Positions 45,844 to 55,599 of a stretch of DNA of 55,599 nucleotides are shown here, piece by piece. Position numbers and translations under genes: made by a program. Below the pieces are notes generated by a model, which did no database searches, had not been told where the DNA came from, and saw only the letters and a program-made list of their open reading frames with translations. Source of the stretch: Welwitschia mirabilis (Eukaryota > Gnetophyta > Gnetopsida > Welwitschiales); NCBI GenBank assembly GCA_051453625.1, contig JBOZIK010000001.1, positions 220,811,072-220,866,670 of the forward strand, given 5' to 3'. Within the stretch, counting starts at the first letter, position 1. Each line of letters begins with the position of its first letter.

Positions 45844-48800
45844 TTATGGTATTAACTAGTCCTATTCCATTAGGCTTATTATATTTTTCCCCATCCCCAT
45901 ACAAGAATATTTCATTTATCGTAACTTATAAAAACAAATTAAAACCAACTAAAAACATTTTAATATCTCCTATTCTTTTCTCATTTTAATTTATAATTCT
46001 TAAGTAGTATTTGTATGTAGTTAACATAAGTTTATATAGTTAACATAAGTTAATGAAACATTTCTAGAGTGCACTTGATTATGCAACCATGATCATGGGT
46101 TTAAGGTTTTACACATTTAAATAAAATATTCCAACATTCTTCACTAGTCAAACTAAAATATGAAATAATATTCAATGCCTTAGATTAGGTTCCATCCATA
46201 AGACACATGGAAGGAGTTAGTGATCATTTTAACAAATATTAATACTAAGAAAGATTAATTGGAATTCATTAATATTAACATATGAGGCCAAATTTTAAGG
46301 CATTTAATTATTTACCTTATGCTCGATAACATTAAACTTAATCAAACCTTTAAAAATGGTATAATTTAGATTTTTTTAAAATAATTACTAAAGAAACCAT
46401 TTATGGATGATAATTACATTGGACTCTTATGAAAGCATCAAGATTAAGAAAGACAACTACTATGTATTTAGTAAATAAGAGACTAGTCAAGTAGTGATAC
46501 ATACTTATATCCACTACATTATTTGTTAAAATTACTATCCAATTATTATCACCATAATCTATGCAAGTAATTAGAGATACAAGAAAATATCTTTAGTAAT
46601 CATTTTTCATTAACTTCATCAATAAATAAAGCATACAAATAAAATACACATTATGATTGTAAGCTAAGTTTCTAATTATTAAGTTCTATTAACCTTCATA
46701 ACATAAGAATAAAAGTATTATAAGAAACACCCATAATATCATATCTAAAGCAAAAATGATGTCAACATGATAATTATAATGATAAGTATATTATCATTAT
46801 TATCTAATAGTATGGCTTTTGATTTACTCTAAAGGTTCCTAGTTTTATCATATAGGTATTAGTATTAGCCAATCACCCTCTAATAGGATCTCATTTCATG
46901 GTTAAGGGATGAATATTAATATAGCTATTACCAGTAAACAAGAAAAGGTAAGACAAAAAATAAACATGCAGTATAGGTAATCAATAATGTCCATCTTGGA
47001 GCTATAAAATTCATGACTTAAAAAAAGGTCTTTATGTAATGATATAACAATAAAAAATATCATAAACCTTGGTTATGGAAATATTTCCACATATCACTAT
47101 CTCCATTAGTTACACTACTTGCGCTATGTGGAAGCTTAACCTCATGCATGAAATCATGGAGGTTAATAAAGGGCATAAAAATACATGTTATCATAATAAA
47201 AATATCTTCTAAAATTTTTACTAAATATATGTCAGTATTAACAACTCTATTGGTCATGCTCTATGTACCATGTAGAAGCCATTCTTCACAAAGACAACCA
47301 TAAAGTTTAATGGTAGGCATGAATGTATGATGAAATTCCAACTATGAATAGGTTCAAATCTCTAATATACTCTTTTTACTATAATTATAAATGTAATTAT
47401 GATGGTGGAGGGGATGGTGGTGGAGGGGAAAGATATTTCCTAGAAGTCTTGATGAATAATTAGGTATTGCAATGGCTATGTACATAGAAGAAGAGAATAT
47501 GTTAACTTCAAAAACAATTATTTGATTTAGTTAGAACAACAAATAATTTTTCTAGGATCATTTATTCATAGGAATATGAGTCTCTACATTTTTGGTAATA
47601 GAAGATAGGTGATAAAACATAGTTCATTATGATAAAATTTGTAGCTTGTTACATCATTTTTAAAGTGTAATCTTGACCATCCACTTATATGATTGCTTAA
47701 AATTAAAAAATTATAAATTTAAATTCAAGAATAAGATTATTATATGATGTTTATAACTTGAAATAAAATGGAGCTATAAATAACAATGGAGATATAAATG
47801 AAGCTATAAATAACAATGGAGATATAAATGGAGCTACTTACTAAGTAACCTATGTATTATTTATCATGCCTTCATAAATAACCCTTATATAAGATATTAT
47901 TTCTTGGATTTCCACCTAAACAATTTCTATAGTTCTTGTTTATATGGGTGCAAGTAAGTGGTTATTTATAGGCATTTGGAAGGAGAGATATTTTTGGCCT
48001 TAGAACTTATATTATTATTAAAATGTTAAAAATGTTATATATTTTATGAAATACTACTTTCAAATGTTGTATAGTCATACATAAAAGTTTGAAAATATTG
48101 TAACTTGTTAAATGGAGGTTTAAAAGTATTGAAATTTTAGATGAAATACCTTTTTCATGTATTATCCTTTTTAGAAAATATATCTTCATGCAATTTTTTC
48201 CCCATATGTAACCATATAGTTTCCTCTTTTGCCCTTCTTTTTTAAAGTTTTATAATCTTTTCTCATGTTACATCCCTTCGACCATCTTCAGGTGATTTTC
48301 CTGTTATAGTTTTTTAAAGGATTCCTATATTACTCATGTGTATTTTATTTTTTGTACCATTTATTAATTACTTGATTAATTATTAATACATATTAATAGA
48401 TTAATTATTAGTTACATTCACTAATTAACATATTAATTATTTACTAATCATATTTACTAATTGGGTTTGCATCTTTATATTTCATTTCTTTTTTGATTTT
48501 ATTTTCTCTTCTCTTAATTACATTTATTTAGTTTATTTTTAATTTTTTACTTATTTATTAGCTATTAAAAAATATTAGATAGAATCCTCATAATACTAAT
48601 ATATTATAAAAAACAAAATCCTATTCATAAATACTAAAACTAATACTGTTATTATGTTTTATAGAATAATCTTAGTAATCTTTATAAAATGCTACATATT
48701 AAGTCTCTATTATTAACTTAAATTTATTTAATAAAAGAGGGCATTACATATTCTGATTACTATTATGATTTGCATGAAAAAGTTCAAAAGAGAATTCAAA

Positions 48801-50108
48801 ATTCATATGTGATGAAAAAAGAGAAGATGGTAATAGCCTAAAAACTTTTATAAAAGCGTGTCTTTAAACTTTAAAAGGCCTTTATGAAGAAGTGTAAGGA
48901 ACATCCATTGCATATATGAGGTGTAGTTCGAGAAAATGCATGCATGAAACCTTAGGAATTTTTCATGCTAGACAAACCATAAGAACAAGAACCCTTAATT
49001 CCAAGGTATCTTCCTACTACTCTAGTCATGAAAAATAGAAAATTATAAACTAAAAACATCTAAGGATAACTATAGTAATAAAACTTTCAACAAGAATCAT
49101 CTTAAAAGAGTACTATACATGGTAATAAATCATGGGTTTTAAAGATTAGACTAGTTAACAAACCCCTAGCAAAAAATGGATCCTCTAAATTAACTTAATG
49201 AAAGATAAAGATCCTTTAAAAACTAGTTATGCTTAACTACTTTGATTTATATGAAATTTACTAACAAACATGTTTAAGATTCTTGTGGATTCTATATATT
49301 ACTCTCATTAACAATTACAGGTAACATAATGTATAATGGCATTCTTTCTTTGAATAGAATTCTTTTCATTCACCTTGATTTGAAGAATGAAAATTTTGAA
49401 TTCAAGTTTATTAATGCCACATGTATGTTTTATTGTTACCTAGATCTCTAATTTAAGTGATCTTCCTTCATTGTTGAAGCCTAATGATGTTTAACAGAAG
49501 ATCATAATATGATAGAGATAATAATGTTTTTGATTGATGATTATCCTCATATATTTAATGAAGTCAAAAATATCATTTAAGAGAAGCCTAAATGTCACTT
49601 CAAGTTCAAGGTTCATAACAGACATTTCTTAGCTTCCTTAGAAGTATCTTTAACTAGTTCAATTGTTATCCTATTAATTTAGAATTCCTAAGACTTGAAA
49701 AATGTTACTATAATATCTCTATCTTCTTTAAGACATGTATTATAAAAACATACTAATTGAAGATTTGTAGAACAAAGCATGGAAACATACTACTTGAAGA
49801 ATTCTAGACCTAGGTTCTCTTGGATCATATTTTAGTTTTGTGGATCATAGAAAGAAATTTTTAGCATTTGTTTTTTTATTTTGAATATGTTCCATCTAAC
49901 TAATCAAACTTTTCAACTTTTAATAACCTTATTAGGGATATTTACATGTCCTTCATCAGGAGAATTATGTGGGATTTGATTGGGGTTACCTATACAATCC
50001 TTAATTTCTATGAAGAATTGAATTCATGATCATAGAAAAATAATTAACTAAAATTAAAAAATTCATTAGATATCTTGTATTAACTTTATCTTTAATGTAA
50101 AATTAGAT
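45844..50108. other. About 4.3 kb with no recognisable gene
   Basis: Only short frames. A - strand 65-codon frame at 47257-47060 and a + strand stretch at about 49300-49900 were read but not matched. A 30-bp tandem repeat lies at 47771-47836. Confidence 0.5.
47771..47836 (+). repeat. 30-bp tandem repeat, about 2.2 copies
   Basis: GAGCTATAAATAACAATGGA plus ten further bases at 47771-47800 is repeated at 47801-47830 with one change, then begins again. Confidence 0.95.
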
Positions 50109-51002
50109 GTAACATAAGCTTAATTAAAAGTAAGTATGAATTAACTTTGAGTGCTTCTTTCATGGTCTCTCAAAATTTATAAATTTAAGTTTAATTAAAT
50201 GTAATAATTTCTAATATATAATAGTTATAAGCCCACAAAGGCAAAATGAGGAGAATGTATGCAAGATGACATGGCTTAAAATGGAGTATATACCATTGAA
50301 ATAATTTTATTTAGAGCTAGTATCATAAAATCACAAAAACACTTTTGGAATTGTGTTTCTAAAGAGGAATAAAAATATAATAAATATGTAATAAATATAT
50401 TATTAAAGGAATAAATTTTTATTGCTAAAATAAGAATTTCAAAACTTACAAACTAAAATCAAACCATCAAATCTTCAAAAAACTCTCTTCTTAATAGTGG
50501 CAATGAAAGCCTTATCTAGGCTTCACCACCATAATGCTTAATAGCCTTTAATAGGGAATACAAGTAAGTCATAATATTCACCAAGAAATATCTCCTTAAG
50601 TTCCTTAGTAAGCACTCCTCTCAATCTATAATTCAAAGAACTCTCACTTATTCCTTCTTTAAGGCCTTCACTAAGGAATTCTCCAAGTGATGTCATACAT
50701 CTCCTTATACCCTTTTATTTATAAGGCTTTAAGATAAATCCTTATTAATAAAGAATCCTTCTAATACTACTATATTACATAGTTCACTAGAAATTACTTG
50801 TAAAGATAACATGTTGCTTACACATGGATTCCCTCTAAACATAATGTATTTCCTATATGTCTATTTTTTTCCTAAAGATAACATATACCACCTAAAAATA
50901 TTTATTCTGTGCTAACTACACATGGTTCATAGATGGAGATTACCCATGGTATATATTATTTTTCACACAAACCTTAATAAATAGACCTATAAACAAAACA
51001 CA
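50109..51002 (-). repeat. Putative 3' LTR of the chromovirus-like gypsy
   Basis: It lies directly after the integrase tail on the - strand, behind an A-rich run that could serve as PPT (51003-51022 read in reverse). A TATA box is at 50723-50716. The ends are uncertain: TGTGTTTTG at about 51002 and TGTAACATAAG (+ strand) at 50109 are candidates. No matching 5' LTR was confirmed. Confidence 0.4.
50716..50723 (-). promoter_or_regulatory. TATA box in the putative LTR
   Basis: TATAAATA on the - strand within CCTTATAAATAAAAGGG, a good plant TATA context and in the sense direction of the adjoining gypsy. Confidence 0.5.
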
Positions 51003-51329
51003 CTTTATTTTTTTATTTTTTTAATGATTCTCCTACATAATCCTCTTCTACTTGAAAGTGTTCTATCATAGAAAAAAGAGTTTTCCTTTACAAATCTTTG
51101 TAGCTAATTATTAGGTAGTTGTACTGTAAGATCCAAATTGCTCCTATGGATGATCTCCTAGAAATTATACTAGGTATTTCTTTTACACCTTCCTTCACAT
51201 TATTTTTTCATGGCTTTTAAGAATCATTGATCTATTGTCCATCTTTTACTTTTCTTTATTTAACTTTTATATCTTTGCAATCCAAGATTAATCCTTTGTA
51301 GGTTATCCATTTACTTCACTAAGCTTACA

Positions 51330-52300
51330 ACATTAAATATAGGTGAAATACTCACATTTTCTAGAAGATTCAATTAGTACACATTTGATGAAATAATCAT
51401 TACAATTATGCATGTACCAATCTTCTAGAGCTTGAGATTGTTACATGTTCTTCTAGAAAATATTCCCTTTTAAAGATATACGTTTCCTTTCTTAAACTTC
51501 ATATGTATTTGTTGCTTATTTGCTACATCCTTTGAGTTTGATGCTTTCAAATCTTATTTCACATGCTCATGGGATTCTAAAATTTTCTTTGCATATTTTT
51601 TTACTATAGCTAAATGTTTTGCAATATCATGCAACATATTTAACATCCTAAGCTGATATTTGTGTACCACTTTAAATGGTAACTTTTTAGTACTCTTGTT
51701 CATTGAATTATTATAATAAAACTATGCCTTCAATAAGTAATCTTTACACCTATTCAGCTTACCTTCATAAATAAATCTTAGTAAGCTCTTAATGTTGTGA
51801 TTTATCACTTCTATCTATCCATCTATTTGTGGATGATATGATAAAGAACACTATAACTTAATATTCATCATGTATTATAGACTCTTTCAAAAATAAGAAA
51901 CAAATTTTACATTTCTATCTAAAACTATTATCTCTGACAATCCATGGAGACACAAAATCTCTTTGAAAAATAACATAGTAATGCATGAAGCATTACTTAT
52001 TTAGATACAAAGGTAAAAATGTTCCATCCTATGAAATCTATCCACCACCATCATGATGGAATCCTGTCCACTCTTGGAATAAGATAATTCTAATATGGAA
52101 TCCATACTCAAGTCTTTTCATAGTTTTCTTGAAATTGATAATAACATGAACAAGCCTATACTTATGGATGATTACTTTACTCTTTGACATGTAGAAAAAC
52201 TTTACACCATTCTTTGTACATTCCTATACATGTTAGAATAATGGTATGATATCTTTAATAATTCATAGGTTTTATTTAACCCTTGATATTTAGATATATA
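51330..52300 (-). pseudogene. Integrase and C-terminal tail of the chromovirus-like gypsy
   Basis: The zinc end reads SKYQGLNKTYELLK then NMYRNVQRMV and FSTCQRVK (52290-52190). The core has LSMDS (first Asp, near 52100), GQDSIMMVVDRFHRMEHF, LFFKEILCLHGLSEIIVLD and LDRNVKFVSYF (second Asp, near 51917). The Glu of the G-Q-T-E-V motif is kept (IEVIN, near 51800) after a stop. The tail runs NNSMNKSTKKLPFKVV and SHEHVK, then the block ending SPIFNVVSLV. It is the least decayed integrase in the window. Confidence 0.85.
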
Positions 52301-52369
52301 TTAATGACATTTTTCCTTCAAGATGTTTTTTGTTGCTAATTCTTTATGATATTCAGTTATATTTCCAAC

Positions 52370-52760
52370 CTCGTAAATGCATTTGGAGTATTTGTTAATT
52401 TAAAGGGCATCATTAATAATTTGTACAATTTATTTGGAGTCTTAATGGATGTCTTCAATTCATCTTCTTCTTGGATACAAATTTTATGGTATTCACTCTT
52501 CAAATCTATCTTGTTGAAAATAGATGCTCCTATCAAATAAAGTATTATATGTGCAAGACATAGGAAAAAAAATACCTAATTGTTAGTTTGTTGATGACTA
52601 TTGAATCAACAAACATGTGTAACTTCTTGATGTCCTTCCATTACTATAACATAGCATGGTGAAAAAATTTCTTTAATTAATACCTTTCTTAGAAACTCCT
52701 ATACCTATCTACTTATCTCATCTCTTTCATGTTGTTTCATTCTATATGGTGATTTATTTG
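52370..52760 (-). pseudogene. N-terminal RT fragment of the chromovirus-like gypsy
   Basis: The - strand shows FVDSIVINKLTIRYFFP (about 52620-52570), matching C-V-D-S-R-A-I-N-K-I-T-I-K-Y-R-F-P. Then come FNKIDLKSEYHKICIQEEDE (about 52525-52465) and LYKLLMMPFKLTNTPNAF (about 52430-52375). The catalytic Y-V-D-D strand that should follow is missing because of the deletion. Confidence 0.82.
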
Positions 52761-53049
52761 GGAGTGAAGCATTAGGTTCTAGATCTGTCTAATGATTTAT
52801 GCTTCTAATAAGTGATAAAATAAAAGGAGAATAATTAACAAAAATATCTATAAATAATTTTAATACATTTTTTTACCTTCATTATACTCATTTAACTATG
52901 GTTCTAAAGGTATCTTTAATATCAATGCCATGTCATATCTTTCTTCTTTTATTTTGACTATTACCTCCCTTCTTCTTAAGAAGCATATACCTATCTTATG
53001 CCTTAAAATCTTATCTAAGTCTAGCAATAACTAAAATCTCATTCTTATT

Positions 53050-53450
53050 AGTTATTATGCAAGTATTGGTTACCCCATTATGCATGCATTTAGTATCATA
53101 TTACCATGATCTACCTATAATAAACAATAAGAATCCATAGGAATAACATCATAATGAACTTGATCATAAAAGTTATTGATTTTAAAGTTGGTCAAGTACT
53201 ATTCTATAACTATAATGTGGTACCCCTTATATAACCATAAGAGTCAATATGGTACTTCTTGAAACATGATCTGTAAGTTTGAATTTTCAACCATCTCAAT
53301 AGAAATCAAGTTATTAGTGCTTTCATTATCAACTATGAACTTACATACCTTGTCTTTATGCTTACATTTAGTTCTTAAGAGTTTCCTTCTTTATGTTGGA
53401 ACAATTTGTGCATTTTTTGGGAGAGTTCTTAAAATAAGAATATTTTCTCA
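53050..53450 (-). pseudogene. Protease of the chromovirus-like gypsy
   Basis: The - strand reads CKHKDKVCKFIVDNESTNNL followed by ISIEMVE (53370-53290). Relatives have I-D-S/G-G-S-x-x-N-L/V, so the catalytic triplet D-S-G reads D-N-E. Near 53140-53080 there is DVIPMDSYCLL then VDHG, in place of C-D-V-V-P-M-x-x-x-H-L-L-L-G-R-P-W. Confidence 0.75.
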
Positions 53451-53539
53451 TTTTTTACCAATAAAATTTTCTATTTCCTTCTTTTTAGATTCTTTTCCTG
53501 TATCACCATATTCAAAGATAACATTAGTATATATAGCAT

Positions 53540-54200
53540 CTTTGATTAGTGGACATTTATAAGAATTATGTTTTGACTTATAACACTTATTGTAGATAAT
53601 AAAAAAATTACCTAATCTACCTCTTCTTTAATAAGTACCTCCTATACCTCTAGTTATCTTCTTTATCTCTCTTCTATCATTTTTAGTTTGTCCTTTCTTA
53701 TTATGGGTGATCCTTTTTTGATGATTTATTTTCTTTGAATCTTCTCCTATTTAAATTGATCTTTTGGTACAACTTCTGTTCTACTTGCAATGCTAACTAG
53801 TATGCTTTATCTATTTTCCTGGGAGTAATAATGGCACATTCATGTTAATTAATAAGTCTTAAACCTAGAAAGTATCTATGTACATGTTATATACCAAGTT
53901 AAAATGTCCAACTTAAATTACAAGTACATGAAGCTCCTCCATGCACTCCATCATAGATTTTTCTTCTTGATGAAGTGTCTATATATTTTTTCTTATATTT
54001 ACCTTTTTGTGAAAGTGGCATGAAATTGTTTTGAAACCTATCCTTCATATAGCTCCAACAAGTTGGAAGATCTTGATCTGAATGACTCTTTCAAACATGC
54101 TCCCACCAACTAGCTTAGTTGGAGAAATATCTACCTTTTTTTCCTACATCTATGTTCTTCATTTTAACATATTTTTCATGCATTAATATAATCCTAAAGA
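53540..54200 (-). pseudogene. Gag of the chromovirus-like gypsy
   Basis: The - strand shows capsid text including HSDQDLPTCWSYMKDRFQNN and FMPLSQKGKYKKKY (about 54095-53985), and IDKAYXLALQVEQKL (about 53815-53770). A knuckle follows (NKCYKSKHNSYKC, about 53590-53555) with one Cys lost. The order and text match gag of chromoviruses. The start codon was not located. Confidence 0.65.
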
Positions 54201-54313
54201 TTTTTGTAATCCAAAGTTATATAAATGTTAATTATTAAAATACTATATCCTTAGATTTTTCATCTAACATATGCATTAACTATAAATTAACCATGTTTTT
54301 AAAAGAAAATTAA

Positions 54314-55599
54314 GGTTTGTAACATCCACCTAAAACTTTAAATGTTCTTATGTTATAAAATAAATTACATGGATCCATCCTCCTCAAGTGATTATAACTT
54401 TTATTTTATAATAACTCTACCTAATTATTGCAATGCGTATTTGTGCTTATAATTCCAATATTCTAAAGATCAAATTTAACTTGAAACATTTAAAAATCTA
54501 AATATCTAATTGCAGACAATACACATTTGTATAGTGGGTTCAACCCAAATGTCATATACTTAGAGAAGACTTTAAAAGAAAATATAAAAAATTTCTTTCA
54601 TAAAAAGAAGAATAACATATTTTCAAATTTTTTTAAAGGTAAAAAAATTAAACAATGCAAGACGAAGATGAAATGTAAGCAATGAAATAAAATGAAATGC
54701 AATGTAATGAATGCGATTCTATTGTAATAAATTAATTAAACTTCCAATATACTTTTACTTAGATTGATTCTTATAATCTGTTTTAATGACAAATTCATAT
54801 TACTTAAATTGCAATTAAGATAAGCTATAAGGAAGAATAATAAAACATTTGAAAAGATATTAATTCAATCAATACTTTTATTAATGAAATTTAATTACAT
54901 CCACATACGATAACAACTTCTTAATGGAAGATTCACTGCTTAACATCAAGGTGGTTCTTCTCATAAGTAAGATGGATCTTTTTGCCTCTAATAATCTTTA
55001 ATTATTATAAGAATGTAGATAACAAAGGATGATTTTGAATAGGATCTAACAGGATCTATTTATAGGTTGGGATAGGTCACTAAAAGGTATGAAACAAAGA
55101 GGTATGAGTTAGACCCACCCTTTTATAACAATTTAATTAAGTTTATAAATTATTTGACTATCATCTGTTATGTCATCTCCATGACAAAGAGGACAACATC
55201 TCATCTGCGAACAAAGACTTAGAACATGTTGAAAATGCTAACTATGATCCTGATTATCATCCCCATGACACAAAGGATGATCATACTTTTCTAACTATCA
55301 TTCCATCTATAATTCCCACAACATGGAGGACAATCATGATATCTTCATCACATTGCTTTAGTTCATAATTTTCCAAAAATGGCTTCTTGTGTGGGAAATT
55401 ATTACATCTTTTGACATATATGGAAGCTTTGTATAATTTGCATAAATCCTTAGTAAAACTTATCAATATGATCTAAAAATGTACTTCACAAGTGTATTAA
55501 ATAGATCAAGTTAGCATCACAACATAGACATCCACTTAGCGTTTATCAGTCCCTAATAAAGTAATCAAATAATAAGTTATAAGCCAACTGATAAAAACA
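54314..55599. repeat. Putative LTR, truncated by the window end
   Basis: TGTAACATCCACC at 54314 is a typical chromovirus LTR terminus. AAAAGAAAATTAAGG just before it could be a PPT for a + strand element. However, a good TATA box (CCTATAAATAG) at 55067-55057 is on the - strand, which would fit the 5' LTR of the neighbouring - strand gypsy. No initiator-Met PBS was found beside it. Degenerate CATCTCCATGACAAAGAGGA-like repeats occur at about 55166, 55250 and 55305. Confidence 0.4.
55057..55067 (-). promoter_or_regulatory. TATA box on the - strand in the putative LTR
   Basis: CCTATAAATAG on the - strand fits the plant TATA consensus. If real, transcription would run toward the gag at 54200. Confidence 0.4.

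Larger units (their letters stand above)
51003..54200 (-). mobile_element. Galadriel/CRM-like chromovirus remnant with internal deletion
   Basis: On the - strand: gag (54200-53540), protease (53450-53050), partial RT (52760-52370), integrase (52300-51720) and its C-terminal tail (51720-51330). The tail text (KLxxxKIGxxxI, NVYxLNLLENVSISPIFNV) is that of the Galadriel/CRM side of the chromoviruses. The end of RT and all RNase H are absent between about 52370 and 52300. Stops are throughout. Confidence 0.8.

Noticed and set aside
45641-45904. 87-codon - strand frame with Arg-Glu and Asn runs
   Set aside because: It is the translation of CT and TAT microsatellites plus a gap, not a gene.
47060-47257. 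65-codon - strand frame
   Set aside because: No recognisable domain, and of a length expected by chance.
49300-49960. + strand text reading KCHFKFKVHNRHFLASLEV
   Set aside because: It suggests a former coding region, but no family could be named and stops are frequent.
53266-53562. 98-codon + strand frame
   Set aside because: It is the antisense shadow of the chromovirus protease, whose motifs are on the - strand.

Overview
The window looks like repeat-rich, gene-poor nuclear DNA of a seed plant. It is very AT-rich, CpG is scarce, and nearly everything recognisable is a decayed transposable element. The evidence for a plant host is the set of families present: a Tekay/Del-like Ty3/gypsy element, an Athila/Tat-like gypsy, a Galadriel/CRM-like chromovirus, two SIRE/Maximus-like Ty1/copia elements, a CACTA transposase piece, an L1-type LINE and one fragment of a pentatricopeptide-repeat (PPR) gene. 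No intact host gene, rRNA or tRNA was seen. The species cannot be named from this sequence.

Layout. 1-19346 is one Tekay/Del-like gypsy on the + strand (end of its 5' LTR, PBS, gag, pol, a 4.3 kb 3' LTR). It is split by a complete SIRE-like copia on the - strand (4342-14963, both LTRs, PBS, PPT, 5-bp target duplication AGAAG). The gypsy itself ends inside a CACTA transposase gene (19347-19830, -), so this is a three-deep nest. 19.8-25.4 kb holds local tandem repeats, an unrecognised coding remnant, the PPR fragment and assembly gaps. 25.4-28.0 kb is an Athila/Tat-like gypsy gag-pol remnant (-). 28.1-31.2 kb has nothing recognisable. 32.9-36.2 kb is an L1-like LINE (-), cut at 36200 by a second SIRE-like copia (36201-44579, +) that has lost nearly all of pol. 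44.6-50.1 kb is mostly featureless. 50.1-54.2 kb is a chromovirus-like gypsy (-) with an internal deletion. 54.3-55.6 kb looks like part of another LTR.

Most interesting signal. Both SIRE-like copias carry the same extra ORF (aORF) between pol and the 3' LTR. It resembles the 'putative plant transposon protein' domain. In both copies the aORF is preceded by an internal array of AGACGTCT-derived palindromes of the kind that fills their LTRs, followed by a recognisably shared leader. The second element has deleted protease to RNase H but kept gag, array and aORF. This suggests a conserved internal, LTR-like control region for the aORF. Every coding region is broken by stops and frameshifts, so all functional statements concern the ancestral elements. 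Domain calls come from reading frames by eye; no database search was run.
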